From G963677915 sp963677915 (GTDB lineage: Bacteria; Bacillota; Clostridia; Lachnospirales; Vallitaleaceae): a stretch of 31,850 nt of DNA. The translations under genes and the position numbers were made by a program. Every line of letters starts with the position of its first letter. Position 1 is the stretch's first letter. The stretch is taken from NCBI GenBank assembly GCA_963677915.2, contig CAXXGE010000023.1:1-31850 (forward strand), written 5' to 3'. Below are positions 7,188-14,780 of this stretch, in pieces. The notes beneath the pieces are model-generated. The model saw only the letters and a list, made by a program, of their open reading frames with translations, searched no databases and was not told the origin of the DNA.

Positions 7188-7216
7188 TGGACACAGCCCA
7201 TAAATGATGATATAAT
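7188..7216 (+). promoter_or_regulatory. Promoter of the uronate operon
   Basis: TGGACA (7188-7193), 17-bp spacer, TATAAT (7211-7216). This is the only strong promoter seen upstream of the co-directional gene run that extends to 27922. Confidence 0.8.
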
Positions 7217-7224
7217 GTATTTAC

Positions 7225-7248
7225 CGAAACGAATACGCAAATACGAAA
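7225..7248 (+). promoter_or_regulatory. Candidate main operator of the uronate operon
   Basis: The site reads CGAAAC (7225-7230) then GAATACGCAAATACGAAA (7231-7248), with repeated CGAA and ATACG units. It lies 9 bases after the -10 and before the ribosome binding site (TTGGAGG, 7254-7260), so binding would block transcription. An almost identical copy (22 of 24 positions) occurs inside the lyase gene at 7783-7806. Confidence 0.55.
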
Positions 7249-7263
7249 TAACTTGGAGGCAAG

Positions 7264-9270
7264 ATGAAAGATTATATTTTCCTGGATCAGGATCTGGATC
7301 AACTGAAGAGAGATATCCGCGGACCCAAAAAACACTTCTTCATCAGACTGGATGATGTATGCAGAGGCTACAAGAGTGTGATTCATAGTGATGAACATCC
7401 TGCCTGCAGCACCACATATATGGGATTGGCCATAGCGAACTTGTCTCTCGCATATGTCTTGACAGAACAGCAACATTATCTGGATGAAGCGAAGCGGTGG
7501 ATAAAGGCAGTGGTTGGTTACCCGCATTGGGGCAACGCACATTTGGTGGATGTGGATCTGTCAGCAGCATGGATTCTGTTTGGTTTGAGCATAGGCTATA
7601 ATTGGCTCAAGGATGACTTAAGTGAGCAAGAATCAGAAGCAATTAAACAGAAGCTTATCCTGCAGGGTGATCGAATGTATGACTTCAAGGTCCGAACTGA
7701 AGGCAGCGGCTGGTCAACCAATTATTGGCAGAACCATAACTGGATTAATCTAACAGGTTTGGCTTCAGCAGGCTACTCACTGCGAAGCGAATACGCAAAT
7801 GCGAAAAAGTGGATTGAAAGTGCGAAAGAGAATTTCAAATATGTATACAGCGTCATGGCAAAAGACGGCAGCGACTATGAAGGTGTTGTCTACTGGCGAT
7901 ATGGTGCCATGTGGCTTTTCGTTTATGGTCATCTGCTGAATGAACGGGAAGGCATCAATTATTTTGAGACCTGCGACTTCTTGAAGAACACTTTCTACTA
8001 TCGATTGTATCAAGCGGCACCGAATCTTGAAGAGCAAATCAACTTCGGCGATGCCCATGACCGGCGAAGCGGGCATTCTACAGCCATTTACTACAAAGTG
8101 GCCAGTGCATACAAAAACGGTCATGCACAGAAGTTGGGCAACCTGGTTTCCAAAACCTTCCTCTATGGAGAGGCCATGGAGTCAGGTGTGAAGCCGGGCA
8201 TACTGCCTGAGATTTTCTTCGAACTTCTGTTCTATAATGACACAGTTGAAGAAGAGGATTTCTCTACACTTCCTTTATCACGTTATTTTGAAGACTTGGG
8301 GCTCCTTGTTTTCAGAGACAGTTGGAATCTGGATAGCCTTCACTTTTCCTTCAAATGCGGTTCACCAGGAGGAAAGCTGCAGTGGAAAAAACTGTGGGAA
8401 CTGAAGAAGGAAAAAAATTACAACTGCTTTGGACTATCCCATCAACACCCTGACAACAATTCATTCATTCTTCATGCCAATGGCAGATTCATGGCTATCG
8501 ATGACGGCTACAATCGGACGGTTAAAGCCAGTGACCACAATGTGATCCTTGTAGATGGACGTGGATTTGAACATGAGAATCAAAACAATGTCTACAAGGA
8601 TTATGATGAGGATATGGTTGGCGTTATCGAGAAGATGACAGAAGAAGAGGGGTATATCCATATTGTAGGTGAAACTTCTGCCACATATGAGAAATCACTG
8701 AAAATGACAAGAGTTGCAAGGGACATCCTATATACGAAAAAGGGACATATCTACCTGCTGGATGATCTTCGAAGTGAAGAACCGCATAAATACACCTTTG
8801 CCATGCATGCCGACGTTTTTCCGAACAAACATAATGGAGAAAACGGTCAAGGTAGTATATACAAATACGAGAACGGCCTTGCACTGATGGACCTTCACAG
8901 TATTGCTGACAGGGCTGTGGAAGATGAGCTCTACACCAATACGGTACGAGCGGTGATGACCACGCAGGAACCGGATAAATTCCGTGAAACCAACATGAAG
9001 ACACTTCACATCACCAATACAGAAAAAGTCAGAAACCAGTCCTTCATTACAGTGTTGAAACCTTATAGACTTGGCGAAGAAAGCGACATCCTTGTGGATC
9101 GATTGTTGTTTGACGGAGGCTGCGGTGTCAGCGTAAAAGGAAATGGATGGCAGGAAGTGCTGCTCTTCGGCTACAATGGCAGCGTCCAATACGAAGGAGA
9201 GACAATCCCTCATAGCAAAGTGTTGATTCAATATGATGATGCTGGCAAACAAAGGGTCGTGAGATTATGA
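7264..9270 (+). CDS. Heparinase II/III-type polysaccharide lyase (cytoplasmic, PL15/PL17-like)
   Basis: A 668-residue enzyme with no signal peptide, so it should act in the cytoplasm on imported oligosaccharides. The N-terminal part is an alpha/alpha toroid and the C-terminal part a beta-sandwich (heparinase II/III, PF07940). Expected active-site elements are present: NHNW at residues 157-160, Tyr210 in DYEGVVYW, the histidine block GLSHQHPDNNSF at 390-401 and DHNVILVDG at 424-432. Such lyases cut acidic glycans by beta-elimination and leave a 4,5-unsaturated uronate. Exolytic alginate, heparin or other uronate specificity cannot be decided from sequence. TTGGAGG lies three bases before ATG 7264. 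Its TGA overlaps the next gene's ATG (ATGA). A destroyed paralog lies at 3888. Confidence 0.88.
   Translation: MKDYIFLDQDLDQLKRDIRGPKKHFFIRLDDVCRGYKSVIHSDEHPACSTTYMGLAIANLSLAYVLTEQQHYLDEAKRWIKAVVGYPHWGNAHLVDVDLSAAWILFGLSIGYNWLKDDLSEQESEAIKQKLILQGDRMYDFKVRTEGSGWSTNYWQNHNWINLTGLASAGYSLRSEYANAKKWIESAKENFKYVYSVMAKDGSDYEGVVYWRYGAMWLFVYGHLLNEREGINYFETCDFLKNTFYYRLYQAAPNLEEQINFGDAHDRRSGHSTAIYYKVASAYKNGHAQKLGNLVSKTFLYGEAMESGVKPGILPEIFFELLFYNDTVEEEDFSTLPLSRYFEDLGLLVFRDSWNLDSLHFSFKCGSPGGKLQWKKLWELKKEKNYNCFGLSHQHPDNNSFILHANGRFMAIDDGYNRTVKASDHNVILVDGRGFEHENQNNVYKDYDEDMVGVIEKMTEEEGYIHIVGETSATYEKSLKMTRVARDILYTKKGHIYLLDDLRSEEPHKYTFAMHADVFPNKHNGENGQGSIYKYENGLALMDLHSIADRAVEDELYTNTVRAVMTTQEPDKFRETNMKTLHITNTEKVRNQSFITVLKPYRLGEESDILVDRLLFDGGCGVSVKGNGWQEVLLFGYNGSVQYEGETIPHSKVLIQYDDAGKQRVVRL
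7783..7806 (+). promoter_or_regulatory. Intragenic copy of the operator motif
   Basis: CGAAGC (7783-7788) plus GAATACGCAAATGCGAAA (7789-7806), inside the lyase coding region (LRSEYANAKKW). It matches the promoter-proximal site at 7225-7248 at 22 of 24 positions, 558 bp downstream. It could be an auxiliary operator for DNA looping. Because it lies in coding sequence, coincidence must also be considered. Confidence 0.4.
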
Positions 9271-9839
9271 GTATGGATATAAAACTATACAGGATAATGG
9301 ATCTGGCAATGTTGACGGTCCTGGCTTTGGTCATGCAGGTCCTTGGAACATTCCTCCACAATGCGCTCCCGGGTGCAGGCTATTCCCTCAACCTTGCGGT
9401 TTTAATCACACTTATTGCAGTATACAGGTGGGGCCTGTGGGGAACACTAGTGCTGATGCTTTCCGGCATTCCCATGATTTTTATGGGTGCCAACAACCTT
9501 GGGATTAACTTGCTGATGCATGTGGCAGCACCAGGAGCGGTGGCGATGGCAGCTCTGTTGCTGCAAAAGATGGGTCAGGAAAAGATTTTGAACAATACGC
9601 TGTACTTATTCATATTTACTGTTATGACCTTTATGGCAATCGCATTTGGTCAGGGAGTCGTTATGATTTTTCTAGGTGAACCAGCGATTGGCACATCAAT
9701 CCAGTATTTTCTTGCCAACAGTTTCAATCTGATCATGACATACGTGATACTGTTGCTGATAAGAAAAAGACCTGGACTGATGATAGATATGAAAAAATAC
9801 TTTGAAAGGGAGCAGAACAATCATGAATTCAGCAGCTAA
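9267..9839 (+). CDS. Six-TM membrane protein resembling an ECF-transporter S component
   Basis: A 190-residue hydrophobic protein with about six membrane segments, near residues 9-31, 38-57, 59-75, 79-98, 108-131 and 143-165. Size, topology and the start DLAMLTVLALVMQVLGTF resemble substrate-binding S components of energy-coupling-factor transporters. No EcfA or EcfT gene is in the window. S components serve vitamins, metals or small molecules and can share a distant energising module. Its place between the lyase (4-bp ATGA overlap) and the permeases suggests a role in the same uptake process, perhaps as an accessory subunit. The family assignment is tentative. It may instead belong to the undescribed small membrane proteins further along the operon. 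Confidence 0.6.
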   Translation: MSMDIKLYRIMDLAMLTVLALVMQVLGTFLHNALPGAGYSLNLAVLITLIAVYRWGLWGTLVLMLSGIPMIFMGANNLGINLLMHVAAPGAVAMAALLLQKMGQEKILNNTLYLFIFTVMTFMAIAFGQGVVMIFLGEPAIGTSIQYFLANSFNLIMTYVILLLIRKRPGLMIDMKKYFEREQNNHEFSS

Positions 9840-10785
9840 GAAAAATCCGAACAAACTTATGCGCTATGGGAAAATCATCCTTTCCGACTGGCGACTGTAT
9901 GCCCTGCTGATACCTATGGTTATCTGGTATGCGATGTGGATATATAAGCCTATGGGTGGATTACTGATCGCTTTTAAGAATTACCAGCCAAACCTAGGCA
10001 TCGGGGGCAGTGATTTTGTTGGTTTTTCCAATATCCTCAATCTTATGACAGGAGCCTTCTCCGAAACGTTCTGGCGCGCATTCAGGAATACATTCCTAAT
10101 CAGTCTTTACGGTTTCATCTTTGGGTTCCCAATCCCCATCATACTGGCTATTTTCTTCAGTGAAATCAATAATAACCTTTATCTGAAGTTTATGCAGACG
10201 TTCACGTACCTTCCCCACTTCCTGTCGGAGGTAACCATTACGGGTCTGGTGCTCACGCTTTTGTATCACGGTGAGGTGAATACCGGTGTTATCGCCCAAT
10301 TTTTATTTGACCTGAATATTATTCCCGAGGGAGCCAAAATAATACAGGATGCCAATTACTTCCGGCCGCTGTATTTGATTACAGGTATCTGGAAAGAGGC
10401 GGGATACAGTTCGATTGTATACTTTGCAGCCGTTATGGGCATTTCGCCAACTTTGTACGAAGCGATCAAAGTGGATGGAGGCAACAAGCTCCAGGAGATC
10501 CGATACGTCACCTTCCCTGGCATGGCTCCTACATTGATAATCACGGTTATCTTAAGAATAGGGCGAATGTTAAGTGTCGGGTATGAGAGGATCATCCTTC
10601 TCTACAACGCCAACACATATGATACAGCCGATGTACTGAGCAGTTTCGTATTCAGAGTAGGCCTTGAAGGCGGTAACGCAGCACTTGGAGCTTCAGCTGA
10701 CTTCTTCAATGCCGTCATTGGATTCGCATTGGTAATGGGCGCGAACTATATCAGCCGACAGGTATCTGAGACGTCATTATGGTAG
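9823..10785 (+). CDS. lplB: ABC sugar transporter permease (LplB/AlgM1-like)
   Basis: A 320-residue inner-membrane permease with six predicted helices, starting around YALLIPMVIWYAMWIYKPMGG (residues 26-46). The cytoplasmic EAA loop that docks the ATPase is present near residues 213-232 (EAIKVDGGNKLQEIRYVTFP). The sequence matches the LplB/AlgM1 branch that imports acidic or complex oligosaccharides. ATG 9823 is preferred to the upstream TTG at 9802 because GGGAG (9808-9812) lies ten bases before it. It overlaps the end of the previous gene by 17 bases. It pairs with the YtcP-type permease that begins seven bases after its stop. The symbol is by family resemblance only. Confidence 0.92.
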   Translation: MNSAAKKNPNKLMRYGKIILSDWRLYALLIPMVIWYAMWIYKPMGGLLIAFKNYQPNLGIGGSDFVGFSNILNLMTGAFSETFWRAFRNTFLISLYGFIFGFPIPIILAIFFSEINNNLYLKFMQTFTYLPHFLSEVTITGLVLTLLYHGEVNTGVIAQFLFDLNIIPEGAKIIQDANYFRPLYLITGIWKEAGYSSIVYFAAVMGISPTLYEAIKVDGGNKLQEIRYVTFPGMAPTLIITVILRIGRMLSVGYERIILLYNANTYDTADVLSSFVFRVGLEGGNAALGASADFFNAVIGFALVMGANYISRQVSETSLW

Positions 10786-10792
10786 GTGAATT

Positions 10793-11656
10793 ATGGAAAG
10801 ATTAAACAGAAGTGAATTAATATTTAAAATTTTATCATACATACTCATTGGTGCCTTTGCAGTCATGGCTCTTTATCCTGTGGTATATGCTTTTTCAGCA
10901 TCCATCAGCGGGAAGATGGCCTATGAAGCCGGTGATGTTATACTCCTTCCGAAAAACATCAATTTTCAGGTTTATAGCATTATCTATAACGATAAAGCAT
11001 TTTGGATTTCCTATGTGAACACACTGTTTTATACCGTATACGGTACGGCGTGGTCCATGTTTGTATCGACCATCGGTGCTTACGCGCTTTCAAAACACCG
11101 TCTTCTTTTCAGAAGACAGTTCAACTTCCTGATTGTATTCTCCATGTGGTTTACAGCTGGTATGATTCCAACATACCTGAACTATGTAAACATGGGCGTT
11201 GCAAACCGTTGGGGTATTGTCGTTGCCTTTGGTATACAAGCCTACAACATCATTCTTCTGAGAAACTACTTCGAAGGTGTTCCGCAAGAGATTGAAGAGG
11301 CAGCCAGAATAGATGGTGTTAATGAATTCCAGCTTCTCAGCCGAATCTATATACCAATGTCGAGGGCAGCGATGGCTACAGTGACTCTGTTTTATGCAAC
11401 CAGCCGTTGGAATGGATATTTCTGGGCTAGAATCCTTCTGACTGATCCCATGGAATTGCCCTTGCAGGTATATATGAGGATCCGGGTAGAGAACTATCAA
11501 GCCATGTTTGATAACATGCCAATCAATCTGCCTTACGCAGCGGATTCCTTCATCTACGCAATTTTGGTCTGTTCCATCATTCCTGTACTGTTCATTTATC
11601 CGTACATACAGAAATATTTTGCAAAAGGTGTTAATCTTGGGGGCGTCAAAGGCTAA
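10793..11656 (+). CDS. ytcP: ABC sugar transporter permease (YtcP/LplC/AlgM2-like)
   Basis: A 287-residue permease with six predicted membrane helices. The first is ILSYILIGAFAVMALYPVVYAF, near residues 14-35. The EAA docking loop reads EEAARIDGVNEFQLLSRIYIP, near residues 168-188. The C-terminus KYFAKGVNLGGVKG is the signature ending of the YtcP/LplC branch. With the preceding LplB-type subunit it forms the heterodimeric translocation channel of an oligosaccharide importer. GGTGA precedes ATG 10793 by a few bases, and only seven bases separate it from the upstream stop, so the two are translated from one message. The symbol reflects family only. Confidence 0.92.
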   Translation: MERLNRSELIFKILSYILIGAFAVMALYPVVYAFSASISGKMAYEAGDVILLPKNINFQVYSIIYNDKAFWISYVNTLFYTVYGTAWSMFVSTIGAYALSKHRLLFRRQFNFLIVFSMWFTAGMIPTYLNYVNMGVANRWGIVVAFGIQAYNIILLRNYFEGVPQEIEEAARIDGVNEFQLLSRIYIPMSRAAMATVTLFYATSRWNGYFWARILLTDPMELPLQVYMRIRVENYQAMFDNMPINLPYAADSFIYAILVCSIIPVLFIYPYIQKYFAKGVNLGGVKG

Positions 11657-11669
11657 TCAAAACATAAAT

Positions 11670-11685
11670 GGATGTATACACGTCC
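11670..11685 (+). promoter_or_regulatory. Hyphenated dyad upstream of the binding-protein gene
   Basis: GGATGTATACACGTCC is symmetric at 12 of 16 positions (GGA.GT.TA.AC.TCC) and lies in the 51-base gap between the permease gene and the binding-protein start. No promoter is visible, so a regulatory role is uncertain. Confidence 0.25.
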
Positions 11686-11707
11686 ACTTAATATAAGGAG
11701 GAGTAAC

Positions 11708-13723
11708 ATGAAAAGAATACTATCATTATTGCTGACACTGATACTTGTTGTAAGTCTTGCAGGGTGTGTAGGGGGCGACCTTCCTACTGAGGACAAATCT
11801 GGAACTGAAACGTCTAATGACAGTGGAGAAAGCACATCAAGTTCAGACAAGTCAATGGCTGACCTTGAATACGCAGCCGAACTTAAAACAAACATTGCCT
11901 TGGGCAACAACAGCAGAACCATCACCTATAATCAGGCGACACCGCTGACACTGCCTGACGGTACTGTAATTACTCAAGGTGACCTGAAACCGACATGGCA
12001 ATACTTTGAACAGCAACTTGGTTTTTCAATCATCGACACAGCAGTGCAGGACCAAAGTGCATCAGAGATGATTGATATTGCTGCGGCTCTTAGCTTTACA
12101 GACGCAACAGTATATGGCGGTAATTCCATAGCAGAGAAACTGATGAACTACGGTGCCCAGGGATATTTCATTAATCTTAAAGATTATCTGTGGCAGATGC
12201 CAAACTTCTCGGCATATCTTGAAGAAAATCCAAATATTGGCAAGGCCATTACGTCTTATGACGGCGGCATCTATTATGTGCCTTATGCAGCTGAGCTGGG
12301 CAACTATGCAAGGATTTTCCTTCTTCGTGAAGACTGGACAACGGCACTTCTTGACAGTGATGAGGCCATAGTATCGGAAGATGCTTCACTTGACGTTGCT
12401 TATGAAGCATATTGGACTGACAGAAATGCAACAAATGTCATTGAACTTCAAAATGCTGCTGCTGTAGGCGGCAAACTGACTTCATCCGCTGCCCGTGATA
12501 CGCTTATCAGCTATATCAATGACACCTATCCTGAGTACGACAAGCCATCCGATCTTTATCTTGGTGAAAACGCCCAATACGATATGGATGAGTTGGTAGC
12601 ATTGCTTCGTATAGTCAAGCTGTCACCGAACACACTGACTAAACTTGCTACTGGAAGTCCTGTTAAGAATGCATTTATGTCACCTTTATTCGTACGAAAA
12701 TCAGTCTACAGAGAAGATATGCTTCGCCTTATCACTTACTTTGGCGGCCAGCGTGTTTACGGCTCAGACTCCTATGCAGCCCGCTTCTATACAGATGCGA
12801 ATGATGAGCTACATTACTCCTACGCTGAAGAAGGTTTCATGAAGGGAATCGATCAGCTGAAAGCCATGTTCAGCGAAGGTCTGATACATTCGGAGTTTGC
12901 TGACTTAAGCAATACGGATGACTTCCGAAAAGAACTGGTCAGCAAAGATACAGAAGAAGGGCATCAGCAGTTTGGGTTCATGACAGGTGACTGGATTGCC
13001 TCAACAACAGTTGCCAATGAGCAGATGGTAGGTATCCTGCCTCCGCTCACTACCATCGAAGGTTCTGGCGACGAAATGGTTCACTTCGTTGAGAATACAC
13101 GCGTTATCAAACCGGATGGCTGGGCTGTCTCTGCGGCTTCTTCAGATGAAGAAATCAATTCCGCTCTTGCACTGTTTGACTTCATCTTCTCAGAAGAAGG
13201 CAATCAGGCACAGAACTACGGTATTCCTATGATTCTCGACGAGAGTTCGACGTTCCTTGGATCCGACGGTAATGAATATCCTAAGTTTGGTCAGTGGATA
13301 TTTGATAATGCAAATGAATTCAAGAACGGAGATATTTCCAGCTTCCTGAGAGATTTCGTTGGATCACATATTCCAATCGGTTACCAGAAAGAAATCGGCT
13401 TCGAACTTCAATATACGACAAACAGAGGACCAGACGCTTGGGCGCTTTACACAGGCAATGACGTTAAATCTTGCTCCTATAATGAAGAAGACCCTGCCTT
13501 CAGACTTGTTCCACCGGTATTCTCGATGACAGAGCAGGATCTGGCCAAATTGAATACACTGGCAATAAGCGAAGATCAGGCTGACCAAATATTCCTTTAC
13601 CTTACTGGAGGTTCAGGTTCAGTAGATTCTACAAATGCCTTGCTCCAAATGTACAAAAATGCCGGTATTGAACAGTACCTGGATATTTACAGTGCAGCAT
13701 ACAAGCGAATGACTGGTGAATAA
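11708..13723 (+). CDS. Extracellular solute-binding lipoprotein of the importer
   Basis: A 671-residue substrate-binding lipoprotein. The signal peptide MKRILSLLLTLILVVSLAGC ends in a lipobox with the lipidated Cys at residue 20, so the mature protein is anchored to the outer face of the membrane. An acidic, Ser/Thr-rich linker follows. The rest matches the large LipO/AlgQ-type binding proteins that partner LplB/YtcP permeases. It is unusually long for a solute binder. ATG 11708 is fixed by AAGGAGGAG at 11695-11703 and the signal peptide. A close paralog is encoded alone at 28381-30363. Hairpins lie directly after its stop, as is common for binding-protein genes expressed above their permeases. 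Confidence 0.92.
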   Translation: MKRILSLLLTLILVVSLAGCVGGDLPTEDKSGTETSNDSGESTSSSDKSMADLEYAAELKTNIALGNNSRTITYNQATPLTLPDGTVITQGDLKPTWQYFEQQLGFSIIDTAVQDQSASEMIDIAAALSFTDATVYGGNSIAEKLMNYGAQGYFINLKDYLWQMPNFSAYLEENPNIGKAITSYDGGIYYVPYAAELGNYARIFLLREDWTTALLDSDEAIVSEDASLDVAYEAYWTDRNATNVIELQNAAAVGGKLTSSAARDTLISYINDTYPEYDKPSDLYLGENAQYDMDELVALLRIVKLSPNTLTKLATGSPVKNAFMSPLFVRKSVYREDMLRLITYFGGQRVYGSDSYAARFYTDANDELHYSYAEEGFMKGIDQLKAMFSEGLIHSEFADLSNTDDFRKELVSKDTEEGHQQFGFMTGDWIASTTVANEQMVGILPPLTTIEGSGDEMVHFVENTRVIKPDGWAVSAASSDEEINSALALFDFIFSEEGNQAQNYGIPMILDESSTFLGSDGNEYPKFGQWIFDNANEFKNGDISSFLRDFVGSHIPIGYQKEIGFELQYTTNRGPDAWALYTGNDVKSCSYNEEDPAFRLVPPVFSMTEQDLAKLNTLAISEDQADQIFLYLTGGSGSVDSTNALLQMYKNAGIEQYLDIYSAAYKRMTGE

Positions 13724-13755
13724 ACACTAATAACTGAAAGCAGACTTAATCTATT

Positions 13756-13819
13756 GGGTGGGAACCCTAATTTCCCGCCCTTTACAATGGATGTAGTATC
13801 TGCATCCATTGTAAAGGGC
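13756..13819 (+). promoter_or_regulatory. Two overlapping intercistronic hairpins
   Basis: Hairpin 1 pairs GGGTGGGAA (13756-13764) with TTCCCGCCC (13772-13780), one G-U pair, 7-base loop. Hairpin 2 is a perfect 17-bp stem between 13777-13793 and 13803-13819 with a 9-base loop. They share GCCC (13777-13780), so both cannot form fully at once. Hairpin 2 has no T tract, so it is not a standard terminator. It more likely protects the upstream binding-protein mRNA 3' end or adjusts downstream expression. The next ribosome binding site (AGGAGG, 13835-13840) stays free. Confidence 0.7.
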
Positions 13820-13844
13820 AAATGCCAATTTATTAGGAGGATAT

Positions 13845-14366
13845 ATGAAAGAATCAATATTAAGCAGAACATTAAGATACTCAGTCTATGTCTACATAGC
13901 GTTAGCTGTCAGTTTGGTCGTGCTGGGACTCGGTTTTACAACCAACTTCTATCCTTTGTTTTATAATGGTACACCTGACATGTACCAGTTCTATAAGGAT
14001 GTGCAGGTGTTGAACAAGGCGATGTTCAACGGGGCTCTTGTATTTGTGATCCTTGGCGTTCTCATGATGGGATTTGACCTCAATAAGCATAAACATGGTC
14101 TGATCGGCATGATTTACACCCTGTTGGCAGCGGCTTATACGGTCAATACGGGCTTGGTTATCCTGCGAAATGTGCCCTATTACAGCAGCCTGTACCATAG
14201 TTTTGATTTCAGTGCAGTTGAGAACTACGTCCCTTCCTATTGGATCTTCACTCTGACACAAGTGGCCTTCGCAGTGACAATGGCTATTTCGGCGATTATT
14301 GCAGTTCTTGCTGTTATACGATATTTTACAACCCTTAAGGATAAGGAGGCTTCAATCAATGAATAA
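13845..14366 (+). CDS. Small four-TM membrane protein of unknown family (importer-linked 1)
   Basis: I do not recognise a family. The product has 173 residues with four hydrophobic segments, near residues 11-33, 61-79, 87-106 and 137-163. A polar outer loop between the first two (FYPLFYNGTPDMYQFYKDVQ) and another rich in Tyr between the third and fourth could face outside. ATG 13845 follows AGGAGG at 13835-13840. It is placed after the binding-protein gene and its hairpins, and the next gene starts inside its end (8-base overlap). Co-translation with a second small membrane protein upstream of the ATPase suggests an accessory role in the importer or in envelope handling of its substrate. Function is unknown. 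Confidence 0.85.
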   Translation: MKESILSRTLRYSVYVYIALAVSLVVLGLGFTTNFYPLFYNGTPDMYQFYKDVQVLNKAMFNGALVFVILGVLMMGFDLNKHKHGLIGMIYTLLAAAYTVNTGLVILRNVPYYSSLYHSFDFSAVENYVPSYWIFTLTQVAFAVTMAISAIIAVLAVIRYFTTLKDKEASINE

Positions 14367-14769
14367 AGCAGAAAAATATCTATTTCAGGAAAATGTTGCC
14401 GGTGCAAATCTGGTGATGCTCTTCGTCATACTGAACATGATTTTTACCATACTTAATCTCAGGGTAATGCCGGTCATGTATCATATTGGAATTTCTGTCA
14501 TGTACAATATCCTGGTTTCTCTTGTCGGTGTGTTGGCATCTACCCAGGTACGTGCTTACAGCAAAGCCTGGGCTTATATTGGATTCGTAATAGCAGTTGT
14601 TCAGCTGCTGAGAATCCCCACGATTCCAGAGGTTTACGAAAAGGGATTCACCATGGCTTTGACAGTTATTATCATTCTTTCGGCTGTATCCATCATTGCC
14701 GGTTCATTGATTACCATTCGTCGTGCAACATTAAAGAACAATTATGAAAGTGGCTTGAAAGCCAGGTAG
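14359..14769 (+). CDS. Small four-TM membrane protein of unknown family (importer-linked 2)
   Basis: An unrecognised 136-residue protein with four membrane segments, near residues 15-35, 42-65, 72-90 and 97-119, and a basic C-terminus (RRATLKNNYESGLKAR) that should lie in the cytoplasm. ATG 14359 is chosen over upstream starts because AAGGAGG (14343-14349) precedes it by nine bases. The start overlaps the previous stop (ATGAATAA). The ABC ATPase gene begins 11 bases downstream. The arrangement, two small membrane proteins then the ATPase then two more, suggests that they form a complex. That is inference from order alone. Confidence 0.83.
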   Translation: MNKAEKYLFQENVAGANLVMLFVILNMIFTILNLRVMPVMYHIGISVMYNILVSLVGVLASTQVRAYSKAWAYIGFVIAVVQLLRIPTIPEVYEKGFTMALTVIIILSAVSIIAGSLITIRRATLKNNYESGLKAR

Positions 14770-14780
14770 AGGAGGCGCTT

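Noticed and set aside
12690..12701. Palindrome TTCGTACGAA in the binding-protein gene, resembling the ATACGAA operator motif.
   Set aside because: It lacks the extended match seen at 7225 and 7783 and is short enough to be coincidental in coding sequence.
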